Below are positions 35,314 through 42,652 of a stretch of 46,065 nucleotides of DNA, piece after piece. A program made the position numbers and the translations under genes. Under the pieces are notes generated by a model. The model ran no database searches. It saw only the letters and a list, made by a program, of their open reading frames with translations, and was not told the origin of the DNA. Within the stretch, counting starts at the first letter, position 1; every line of letters begins with the position of its first letter. The stretch is from Spirochaetota bacterium (lineage in GTDB: Bacteria; Spirochaetota; Spirochaetia; Treponematales; UBA12059), in the NCBI GenBank assembly GCA_003247225.1, contig QKAK01000106.1:1-46065 (forward strand), in the 5' to 3' direction.

Positions 35314-36609
35314 ATGCATACGTATCCGTCATACGACTATAAGCGCATACCGCTGTACAGGGACGTTACGCCGGAGCAGTGGAACGACTGGCGCTGGCAG
35401 ATGAAGAACGACATCAAGGACGTGGAGACGCTCGCCAAGGTCGTCCCGCTGAGCGACAAGGAGAAGGCCGACATCTCCGAGGTGCTCAAGGTCTTCCGCA
35501 TGGCCATCACGCCGTACTACGCGTCGCTCATCGACCCGGCCAACCCCGGCTGCCCGGTCAGGCTCCAGGCGATCCCGCGCCTGCCCGAGACCCACTTCGA
35601 CGAGAGCGACCAGGACGACCCGCTGCACGAGGACTCCGACAGCCCCGTGCCCGGCCTCACGCACCGCTACCCCGACCGCGTGCTGCTCCTCGTCACCCAT
35701 ATCTGCTCGATGAACTGCCGCCACTGCACCCGCCGCCGCATCGTCGGCGAGGAGGACGCGAACATGCTCGACCACCAGGTCGACGCGGCCATCGAGTACA
35801 TCAGGAAGACCCCGATCATCCGCGACGTGCTGATCTCCGGCGGCGACCCCCTCGTGCTGTCCGACGACAAGCTCGAGCGCATCATCAAGAAGATACGCGA
35901 GATCCCGCACGTCGAGATGATACGCATCGGCACCCGCACGCCGGTGGTCATGCCGCAGCGCATCACCGACGACCTCGTGAACATGCTCAAGAAGTACCAC
36001 CCGCTGTACATCAACACGCACTTCAACCACCCCAAGGAGATAACCGCCGAGGCCCGCGAGGCGTGCCGCAAGCTCGCCGACGCCGGCATCCCCCTCGGGA
36101 ACCAGAGCGTGCTGCTGCGCGACGTCAACGACTGCCCGGTGCTGATGAAGCAGCTCGTGCAGAAGCTGCTGACCATCCGCGTGCGCCCGTACTACATCTA
36201 CCAGTGCGACCTGTCGCGCGGCATCAGCCACTTCCGCACCACGGTGTCCAAGGGCATCGAGATCATCGAGAACCTCCGCGGCCATACGACCGGCCTCGCG
36301 GTGCCGACCTTCGTGGTCGACGCGCCCGGCGGCGGCGGCAAGACCCCGGTGATGCCCGACTACCTGATATCGCAGAACGACAAGCGCGTGATCCTGCGCA
36401 ACTACGAGGGCGTGATCACGACCTACGACGAGCCGGACGGCTACCACGAGGATTGCGGCAAGTGCAGCATCTGCTCCGACGAGCCCCAGCTCAACGCCAC
36501 CTGCGGCGTAGCCAGGCTCCTGTCCGGGGACGACAAGACGCTCGAGCCCAAGAACCTCGTCCGCGCGGCCAGGGGCGATACCAAGTTCATCCCGCGCAAG
36601 CGGAAATAA
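35314..36609 (+). CDS. kamA: Lysine 2,3-aminomutase
   Basis: A 431-aa radical SAM and PLP enzyme that moves the alpha-amino group of L-lysine to give L-beta-lysine. The iron-sulfur motif CSMNCRHC has C131, C135 and C138. The PLP lysine is K343 in GGGGKTPV. The C-terminal CGKCSICS region matches the zinc site known in clostridial enzymes. AAGGAGG lies just before the ATG, inside the right flank of the repeat element. It is bracketed by two NCACGGAG elements, which is unusual for a gene within an operon. Confidence 0.96.
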   Translation: MHTYPSYDYKRIPLYRDVTPEQWNDWRWQMKNDIKDVETLAKVVPLSDKEKADISEVLKVFRMAITPYYASLIDPANPGCPVRLQAIPRLPETHFDESDQDDPLHEDSDSPVPGLTHRYPDRVLLLVTHICSMNCRHCTRRRIVGEEDANMLDHQVDAAIEYIRKTPIIRDVLISGGDPLVLSDDKLERIIKKIREIPHVEMIRIGTRTPVVMPQRITDDLVNMLKKYHPLYINTHFNHPKEITAEAREACRKLADAGIPLGNQSVLLRDVNDCPVLMKQLVQKLLTIRVRPYYIYQCDLSRGISHFRTTVSKGIEIIENLRGHTTGLAVPTFVVDAPGGGGKTPVMPDYLISQNDKRVILRNYEGVITTYDEPDGYHEDCGKCSICSDEPQLNATCGVARLLSGDDKTLEPKNLVRAARGDTKFIPRKRK

Positions 36610-36628
36610 CCGAGATACGAGAAACCCG

Positions 36629-37122
36629 AACCACGGAGACACGGAGTCACGGAGATGGCGCAATGATCATAGGCGATGACTCGATAAGCGCTAAGGTGAT
36701 CGGTTGTTCCATCGCCGTACACCGTGAGCTCGGACCGGGCTTGCTTGAGTCTATTTACGAGGAAGCCCTCTGTATCGAACTCGGCCGTGCCGGGATTCCC
36801 TTCGTTCGGCAAATGGAGCTACCCGTTATCTATAAGGGCGTCCAGCTCTCAGGGGCATTCAGGGTGGATTTGCTTGTCGACAACACCGTGGTGGTGGAGT
36901 TGAAGTGCGTTGATACGATCCTCCCGGTTCATGAGGCTCAGGTTTTATCGTACTTACGCTTGGGTGGATGGAGAATCGGCTTGCTTATCAATTTTAAATC
37001 CGCTGTACTTAAGAACGGGATCCGTAGGGTCTTATTATGAGCCATACTCCAAGCTCTACAATCATGGTGCGCTTTGGCCTTGAAACGTTTTGCATCCTCC
37101 GTGCCTCCGTGTCTCCGTGGTT
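36629..37122 (+). mobile_element. NCACGGAG-flanked cassette carrying a GxxExxY gene
   Basis: A left array of CCACGGAG, ACACGGAG and TCACGGAG (36631-36654) faces a nearly perfect inverted array (37097-37120), matching at 23 of 24 positions, and the match extends by AA/TT outside. The only gene inside is the 125-aa GxxExxY protein. The GC content inside is visibly lower than in the flanking kam genes. No target duplication is seen. The mechanism of movement is unknown. Confidence 0.75.
36663..37040 (+). CDS. GxxExxY protein (PD-(D/E)XK_3 family)
   Basis: A 125-aa protein. The naming motif is GLLESIY (26-32). The nuclease-like core is D69 in RVDLLV, ELK at 79-81 and Q93xxxY97, an arrangement of the PD-(D/E)XK fold. 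Nuclease activity is not proven for the family as far as I know. The start ATG 36663 uses the GGAG of the last 8-mer as its ribosome site. The gene is inserted between kamA and kamB and has a lower GC content and different codon use from them, so transfer is likely. Confidence 0.88.
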   Translation: MIIGDDSISAKVIGCSIAVHRELGPGLLESIYEEALCIELGRAGIPFVRQMELPVIYKGVQLSGAFRVDLLVDNTVVVELKCVDTILPVHEAQVLSYLRLGGWRIGLLINFKSAVLKNGIRRVLL

Positions 37123-37145
37123 GTCTTCGGCGGAAAGGGCTCGAC

Positions 37146-38057
37146 ATGCTCGATAGGCCCGAGGATTTCGTCGGCAGGGTCACCTTCGTGACCGGGCCGG
37201 AGAAGCATTGCGGGAAGACGACCTTCATGAACCGGGCCGCGGCCCTTGCGCGGCGCGGCGCGCGGGAGTCGGGGAGGCCCGCTCCCGCCCTGCTGACCGT
37301 CGGCTACGACGGCGAGGCGCGCGACTTCCTGTCCGGAGCCCGCAAGCCCGCGGTCCCGGTCGAGCCGGGCGACCTCGTCGTCACCACGGAGCGCTTCGCC
37401 AGGCCCTGCTCGCCTGAGATCCTGGACGCGCTGCCCGGCTCGACGGCGCTCGGCCGCCTCTGCGTCGCCCGGGCCGGCCGGCCGGCGACCGTCGCCCTGG
37501 TCGGCCCCGAGGGCAATTCCCTAGTCGCCTGGGCCGTCCGGCGCATCCTCGACGACGGCCTGGCCGATACCGTCCTGGTCGACGGCGCGATCAACCGCGT
37601 GACCCAGGCCGCCTCGATAGACGGCGCGCGCTTCGTCTACGCGGTCCGCGTCGACGCCGCCGGCCTCGATCGCTCGGTATCGCGGGTGCGGCGCATGGCC
37701 GCGCTCGCCGGCCTGCCCCTAGCCTCGGCCGACGCGCCGGTAGGGGGCGGGGAAGGCGCTTGCGGCAGGGTCGCCGTCTCCGGCGCGCTGACCGCCGAGA
37801 CCGCGGCCAGGCTGCCGCCTTCCGCCGAGGAGGTCGTCGTCGACGACTTCACCAAGGTCTTCCTGTCGGACGCCGAGCTGGCCGCCTTCACCCGAGGCCG
37901 GCGGCTCCTCGTCGCCAGGCGGGTCGAATTCGGCGGCTTCGTCGTCGCGTGCCGCGGCCTGTCCGACGACGCGTTCCTGGAACGGCTTGCCGACGACTCT
38001 ATAGCCGCGGCGGTCGCGTTCAACCCCTACGAGGAACGGCCGGGGAGGGCCGCGTGA
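37146..38057 (+). CDS. kamB: KamB-like P-loop protein of the lysine 5,6-aminomutase cluster
   Basis: A 303-aa protein with a Walker A-like loop GPEKHCGKTT (17-26). The location between kamA and kamC fits the conserved kamB position in lysine fermentation clusters. I name it from position and the P-loop; the sequence itself I do not know well. A role in assembly or reactivation of the adenosylcobalamin mutase is a family-level idea, not shown here. The start at ATG 37146 follows GGAAAGG, and the frame upstream runs through the repeat array. Its stop overlaps the kamC start by one base. Confidence 0.7.
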   Translation: MLDRPEDFVGRVTFVTGPEKHCGKTTFMNRAAALARRGARESGRPAPALLTVGYDGEARDFLSGARKPAVPVEPGDLVVTTERFARPCSPEILDALPGSTALGRLCVARAGRPATVALVGPEGNSLVAWAVRRILDDGLADTVLVDGAINRVTQAASIDGARFVYAVRVDAAGLDRSVSRVRRMAALAGLPLASADAPVGGGEGACGRVAVSGALTAETAARLPPSAEEVVVDDFTKVFLSDAELAAFTRGRRLLVARRVEFGGFVVACRGLSDDAFLERLADDSIAAAVAFNPYEERPGRAA

Positions 38058-39817
38058 TGGATACCTACAGGCCCGAGGAGGCCTGGGCCTTCGCCCAGCT
38101 CGACGAATTCTGGGAGCGCTACCGCCCCTTGACGCCCTGGGGCAAGGACGCCGCGGAGGCCCGCCCGTTCATCGCCGACCGGGCGGAGCTCGAGCGCCGC
38201 TACGACGACGTCGAGGCCGCGCTCGGCTTCCTGGCCGACCGGGCGGGCGATCCGTCGTCGCTCGACCGCGCCTCGTACCACCTCAGGCGCATGCCCAGGC
38301 TCGCCCTCGAGGCCAAGGACTCGTACGAGCTGATAGAGCTGTTCCAGATAAAGAAATTCATCGCCAACTATAGGGGCGCCCGCTCGGCGCTCGGCGAGCC
38401 GCTGGCGCTGCGCTTCGGCATGGAGGGCCTGGCCGACGGCTCGGCCGCGAAGGCCCTCGCCGCGGAGCTGGACCGCGGCGGCTCGGATCCGGAGACCTTC
38501 TACGTGGCCGACTGCTACGACGGCGGCCTCGCGGAGGCGCGCGCCAGGGTCGCGGCGGCCGACGCCGCGATCAGGAGCGAGCGGGTCAGGGCCGAGGCCG
38601 GCGCGAGGCTCGACTTCGGGGTCGGCTTCGACGGCCGAGAGTTCCTCGTGCTGCCCAAGGAGACGACGCGGGCGATGATGGCCGCGGCGGGCTCCCGCTT
38701 CTCGGCCGAGCCGTTCGACGACGCCCGCTACGTCGTCCGCGTCATGCCGTCCGACGCCGCCCTCGAGGCCATGTCCGACCGCGAGCGGGCGCTGGCCGAC
38801 GAGCGCCTGGCCGAGGAGCGGGTGATCGCGCGCATCTCCGCCCTGGCCGCGGCCGCGATGCCCGAGCTATCGGCCGCCGTCGCCGCTACCGCGCGCTGGG
38901 ACCTGGCGCGGGCCGGGGCGGCGCTGGCGACCGAATTCGGCATGACTCGCCCGCGGCTCGACTCTGGCTCGCTCGCCCTGGAGCGCGCGCGCTTCGAGCC
39001 CTGCGCCTGGGAGTGCGGGCGCCTGGGCCTCGGCTACACGCCGCTGACCGCCGAGTTCCGTTCCTACGCCACCGTGCTCTTCGGCTCGAACATGGGCGGC
39101 AAGACCGTCGTGCTCAAGACCCTCCTCTTCTTCCAGCTCCTCGCCCAGGCGGGCCTCTTCGTGCCGGCCGATCGCTTCGAGACGCGCGTCTACGCCCGCG
39201 TGGCGTACGTCGGCGAGCTGACCGGGGAACGCCTGGCCGGGCTGTCGGGCTTCGGGCTCGAGCTGTGGCGCCTCATGCGGGCCAGGGGGGAGGACGACGA
39301 TATGCCGGCGGCGGAAGGCGCCGACGCCTGCGGCGCGTCGCCCGCCCAAGCGGGCGCGCCCGCCCCGTCGGGCGAGCCCGCCGAGGGCGCCGCGCTGATA
39401 GCCTTCGACGAGCTCGCGCGCACCACCGGCTCCCACGAGGCGGAGGCCCTGCTGTCGGCCGTCGTCGAATCGTACTCGGGCGGGCCCGGCTCGGCGTCGT
39501 CGGGGAACGGCGACCGGGCCTTCTTCGCGACCCATTTCCGCGGCGTGGCCAGGCTGCCCGGCGTCGAGTACCGGCGGATGCGCGGCCTAGACCGCGAGGC
39601 GGCGGCCGCGGCCATCTCGTCGGCCGGCGGAGCCGGCATCCCCGGCGGCGGCCTGGAGGGCCGTCTCGCCGGCATCAATAAGCACATGAGGTACGAGGTC
39701 GTCGACGACGACGGCTCCGGCTCCGAGAGCGACGCGCTAGCGATAGCGTCGCTGCTCGGGCTGGACGGCCGGATAGTCGAACGGGCCCGATACTACCTAA
39801 CGAAGGATGGACTATGA
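38057..39817 (+). CDS. kamC: KamC, MutS-like ATPase
   Basis: A 586-aa protein with a MutS-type ATPase domain at its end. Walker A is GSNMGGKT (343-350), Walker B ends in DE (451-452) within ALIAFDELARTTGSHEA, and the ATHF switch is 491-494. The mismatch-binding parts of true MutS are absent. Between Walker A and Walker B is an alanine-, proline- and glycine-rich insert (about 411-445), probably a flexible linker. The cluster position is that of kamC in other lysine fermenters. Its stop overlaps the kamD start by 4 bp. A repair or reactivation role for the mutase is possible but not proven. Confidence 0.82.
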   Translation: MDTYRPEEAWAFAQLDEFWERYRPLTPWGKDAAEARPFIADRAELERRYDDVEAALGFLADRAGDPSSLDRASYHLRRMPRLALEAKDSYELIELFQIKKFIANYRGARSALGEPLALRFGMEGLADGSAAKALAAELDRGGSDPETFYVADCYDGGLAEARARVAAADAAIRSERVRAEAGARLDFGVGFDGREFLVLPKETTRAMMAAAGSRFSAEPFDDARYVVRVMPSDAALEAMSDRERALADERLAEERVIARISALAAAAMPELSAAVAATARWDLARAGAALATEFGMTRPRLDSGSLALERARFEPCAWECGRLGLGYTPLTAEFRSYATVLFGSNMGGKTVVLKTLLFFQLLAQAGLFVPADRFETRVYARVAYVGELTGERLAGLSGFGLELWRLMRARGEDDDMPAAEGADACGASPAQAGAPAPSGEPAEGAALIAFDELARTTGSHEAEALLSAVVESYSGGPGSASSGNGDRAFFATHFRGVARLPGVEYRRMRGLDREAAAAAISSAGGAGIPGGGLEGRLAGINKHMRYEVVDDDGSGSESDALAIASLLGLDGRIVERARYYLTKDGL

Positions 39818-41385
39818 ACAGTAAGCTGAATCTACCGGCCGATCGCGTCGCGTACGCGAGGGAGCTGGCCGAGCGCATCACCGCGCCGGTCCAGGATTTC
39901 ATAGACGGGCACAGCTCCGTCACGGTCGAGCGCGCCACGCTCAGGCTGGCCGGCGCCGACGGGGCCTCTCCCGACGGCGTGCCGGTCGCGAACCTGGTCG
40001 TCGACCGCATCAGGGCCGCCGATCCGGCCGCCCTCGAGGACGGCGCGACGGTCCGCTACGTCAACGCCCTCCTCAAGTCGGGCGGCGACGTCAGGGCCCT
40101 CAACGACAGGATAGCCGCCGGCTTCGACGTGACGAGCCTGCCGCTCGGCGACCGCGCCGCCATCGAGGCCAAGGCCGACGAGATCGTCGCCGGCACCCTC
40201 GCGCGGATCAAGGGCAACCGCGAGTTCCGCGAGGGCAAGCTCGAGCAGTGGAAGGGCCGCAACAACAGCCCGCTCCTCTACCTGATCGTCGCGACCGGCA
40301 ACATCTACGAGGACGTCAAGCAGGCCGCCGCCGCGGCCGAGCAGGGCGCCGACGTGATAGCCGTCATCCGCACCACCGCGCAGAGCCTTCTCGACTACGT
40401 GCCCTACGGCGCCACCACCGAGGGCTTCGGCGGCACCTACGCCACGCAGGAGAACTTCCGCATCATGCGCGCCGCCCTCGACGAGGTCGCCGAGAAGCAG
40501 CGGCGCTACATCCGCCTGACCAACTACGCCTCCGGCCTCTGCATGCCCGAGATAGCCGCGATGGGCGCCGTCGAGCGCCTGGACATGATGCTCAACGACT
40601 CGATGTACGGCATCCTGTTCCGCGACATCAACATGTACCGCACCTTCGTCGACCAGATGTTCAGCCGCATGCTCAACTCCTACGCCGGCGTCATCATCAA
40701 CACCGGCGAGGACAACTACCTGACCACGAGCGACGCCTACGAGAAGGCCTATACCGTGCTCGCGAGCCAGCTCCTCAACGAGCGCTTCGGCTTCCGGGCC
40801 GGCATGCCCTCGAACCTGCTCGGCCTCGGCCACGCGTTCGAGATGGACCCGACCCTCAAGAACGGCTTCATGTACGAGCTGGCCGAGGCCCAGATGGCCC
40901 GCGAGATCTTCCCCGACTGCCCGCTCAAGTACATGCCGCCGACCAAGCACATGTCCGGCGACATCTTCAAGGGCACCGAGATGAACACCCTGTTCAACTT
41001 CGTCTCCAAGGCGACGAACCAGGGCATCCACCTCCTCGGCATGCTGACCGAGGCCATCCACACGCCGTTCATGATGGACCGCTACCTCGCGGTCGAGAAC
41101 GCCCGCTACGTGATGAACTACGTCGACGGCTTCTACGACGACGTCGAGTTCAAGAAGGACGGCATCGTCGTCTCGCGCGCCCACCAGGTCCTCAGGGAGA
41201 CCATAGAGTTCCTCGAGCACGTCGAGAAGACCGGTATGTTCGACGCGATCGAGCAGGGGCTGTTCGCCGAGATGAAGCGCCCCAAGGACGGCGGCAAGGG
41301 CTTCGAGGGCCTCGTCAAGAAGGGCCCCGCGTACTACAACCCGTTCGAGAAGGCCCTCAAGCGCGAGCTCGGGATCGTAAGGTAA
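39814..41385 (+). CDS. kamD: Lysine 5,6-aminomutase alpha subunit
   Basis: The 523-aa large subunit of the PLP- and adenosylcobalamin-dependent mutase that moves the 6-amino group of beta-lysine (and of D-lysine) to the 5 position. Family segments include TTAQSLLDYVPYGATTEGFGG, RLTNYASGLCMPE and the long C-terminal KYMPPTKHMSGDIFKGTEM. It overlaps kamC by 4 bp and is followed 10 bp later by kamE, whose ribosome site covers its stop. Confidence 0.95.
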   Translation: MNSKLNLPADRVAYARELAERITAPVQDFIDGHSSVTVERATLRLAGADGASPDGVPVANLVVDRIRAADPAALEDGATVRYVNALLKSGGDVRALNDRIAAGFDVTSLPLGDRAAIEAKADEIVAGTLARIKGNREFREGKLEQWKGRNNSPLLYLIVATGNIYEDVKQAAAAAEQGADVIAVIRTTAQSLLDYVPYGATTEGFGGTYATQENFRIMRAALDEVAEKQRRYIRLTNYASGLCMPEIAAMGAVERLDMMLNDSMYGILFRDINMYRTFVDQMFSRMLNSYAGVIINTGEDNYLTTSDAYEKAYTVLASQLLNERFGFRAGMPSNLLGLGHAFEMDPTLKNGFMYELAEAQMAREIFPDCPLKYMPPTKHMSGDIFKGTEMNTLFNFVSKATNQGIHLLGMLTEAIHTPFMMDRYLAVENARYVMNYVDGFYDDVEFKKDGIVVSRAHQVLRETIEFLEHVEKTGMFDAIEQGLFAEMKRPKDGGKGFEGLVKKGPAYYNPFEKALKRELGIVR

Positions 41386-41395
41386 GGAGGACGAC

Positions 41396-42127
41396 ATGAA
41401 GGTAGTAAGGCCGTACGGCGATACCATGGACGACGGCAAGGTCCAGTTGTCCTTTACCCTGCCGGTGCCCGACGGCGCCAAGGGCCGCGAGGCCGCCCGC
41501 AAGCTCGTGCTGTCATGGGGCTTCAAGGACTGCGAGGTCGTCCACTCGGCCCCGCTCGCCGCCGAGTTCTCGTTCTACGTGGCCTACGGCAAGACCGAGT
41601 CGTCGATAGACTACGACTCCGTGGTGGCCGACGAGGCCTCGGCCGACGCGTCGATGAGCATGGACGAGGTCAACGAGTACATACGGCGGAATATCGGCCG
41701 CAAGGTCGTCGTCGTCGGCGCCTGCACCGGCTTCGACGCACACACCGTCGGCATCGACGCGATCATGAACATGAAGGGCTACAACCACCACTTCGGCCTC
41801 GAGCGCTACCCTGAGATGGAGGCGTACAACCTCGGCGCCCAGGTGCCGAACGAGAAGCTCATCGACTACGCGGTCAAGGTGAACGCCGACGCCATCCTAG
41901 TCAGCCAGGTGGTCACCCAGAAGGATACCCATATCCACAACATGACCGAGTTCATAGAGCTGCTCGAGGCCAAGGGACTGCGCGACAAGTTCATCTGCGT
42001 CGCCGGCGGCCCCCGCATCGGCAACAAGCTCGCCGTGGAGCTGGGATTCGACGTCGGCTTCGGCCGCGGCGCGTACGCCGACGACGTCGCCACGTTCGTA
42101 GTAAAGAAGCTGGCCGAGAAGAACTGA
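41396..42127 (+). CDS. kamE: Lysine 5,6-aminomutase beta subunit
   Basis: The 243-aa B12-binding subunit. The DxHxxG motif is DAHTVG (114-119), in which H116 should coordinate cobalt. K127 in NMKGYNHH is the PLP lysine, with the same 11-residue spacing I recall from the clostridial enzyme. SQVVTQKDTHIHNMTEF and CVAGGPRIGNKLA complete the Rossmann-like domain. Its last 26 codons recur downstream (42269-42301 and 42389-42433). Confidence 0.95.
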   Translation: MKVVRPYGDTMDDGKVQLSFTLPVPDGAKGREAARKLVLSWGFKDCEVVHSAPLAAEFSFYVAYGKTESSIDYDSVVADEASADASMSMDEVNEYIRRNIGRKVVVVGACTGFDAHTVGIDAIMNMKGYNHHFGLERYPEMEAYNLGAQVPNEKLIDYAVKVNADAILVSQVVTQKDTHIHNMTEFIELLEAKGLRDKFICVAGGPRIGNKLAVELGFDVGFGRGAYADDVATFVVKKLAEKN

Positions 42128-42181
42128 TCCCGCCGCGGCCGGAGCCGGCGCGCGATGAGCGCGTACGGTTCCGGCGGCTTT

Positions 42182-42268
42182 GTATCGCGCGTCGCGCCGC
42201 CGCTACCGCGGCGCCGCGACGCTTTACAATAAATTTCCTTGCGATGCCGACGGCGCGCAGCGACGGCG
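42182..42268. repeat. 87-bp palindromic element, copy 2
   Basis: It begins GTATCGC. The inner stem GCGTCGCG pairs with CGCGACGC, then come TTTACAATAAATTTCC and TTGCGATGC (ending 42247), and a second GC segment to 42268. It lies between the kamE stop and the duplicated piece. Confidence 0.75.
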
Positions 42269-42301
42269 GATGTCGGCTTCGGTCGCGGCGCGTACGCCGA
42301 C

Positions 42302-42388
42302 GTATCGCACGTCGCGCCGCCGCTACCGCGGCGCCGCGACGCTGTACAATACGTTTCCTTACGATACCGACGCCGCATAGCGGCGGCG
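42302..42388. repeat. 87-bp palindromic element, copy 3, inside duplicated kamE codons
   Basis: The same length as copy 2 and the same layout. GTATCGC is paired with CGATAC (42362-42367), the outer arms ACGTAT and ATACGT are perfect, and a second hairpin CGCCGC-ATA-GCGGCG (42371-42385) follows. It splits the repeated kamE reading frame between GAC and GAC and is 29 codons long, so the frame is kept. Confidence 0.8.
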
Positions 42389-42433
42389 GACGTCGCCACG
42401 TTCGTAGTAAAGAAGCTGGCCGAGAAGAACTGA
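42389..42433 (+). pseudogene. Remnant of duplicated kamE 3' end
   Basis: It encodes DVATFVVKKLAEKN and a stop, identical to the end of KamE, but has no start or ribosome site of its own. It is the second half of the split duplicate. Confidence 0.8.
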
Positions 42434-42517
42434 TCCCGCCGCGGCCGGAGCCGGCGCGCGATGAGCGCGCACGGTTCCGGCGGCTTTGTATCGCACGTCG
42501 CGCCGCCGCTACCGCGG

Positions 42518-42564
42518 CGCCCGGCAGGGACCGGGAATCGCGACGCCGCCGGGCGTTTCTGTTT
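42518..42564 (+). terminator. Probable terminator after the kam genes
   Basis: CGCCCGGC (42518-42525) pairs with GCCGGGCG (42548-42555) around a 22-nt loop, followed by a T-rich tail. The loop is long, so it is less convincing than the other terminators. It follows the truncated third start of the palindromic element (42488 onward). Confidence 0.5.
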
Positions 42565-42652
42565 AGAATAAATAAAGATTGAGAAATTTTAAATTCGGGT
42601 GCAAGCTATTGCCTTATTCGTATCGTTCCATTTTTTAAGGAGGCATAGGATT

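Larger units (their letters stand above)
42050..42521 (+). repeat. Tandem duplication of the kamE 3' end
   Basis: The stretch from codons DVGFGRGAYAD to the stop and beyond (42050-42215) is repeated. The second copy is split into 42269-42301 and 42389-42521 by an 87-bp insertion (42302-42388). Differences between copies are few (for example GAC to GAT and CGC to CGT changes, one T/C change in the 3' region), so the event is old enough to have diverged slightly. The copies are 219 bp apart before the insertion is counted. Confidence 0.85.

Noticed and set aside
35182-37120. The NCACGGAG arrays as a possible CRISPR or tandem microsatellite
   Set aside because: There are only three 8-mers per array, no spacers, no cas genes, and the arrays face each other as inverted pairs, so an element boundary fits better.
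38057-39817. KamC as a DNA mismatch repair protein MutS
   Set aside because: Only the ATPase part resembles MutS. The mismatch-binding region is missing and the gene lies inside the kam operon.
39832-41526. A 564-codon open frame on the minus strand across kamD
   Set aside because: It is the mirror of a highly conserved kamD gene and has no recognisable domain or ribosome site.
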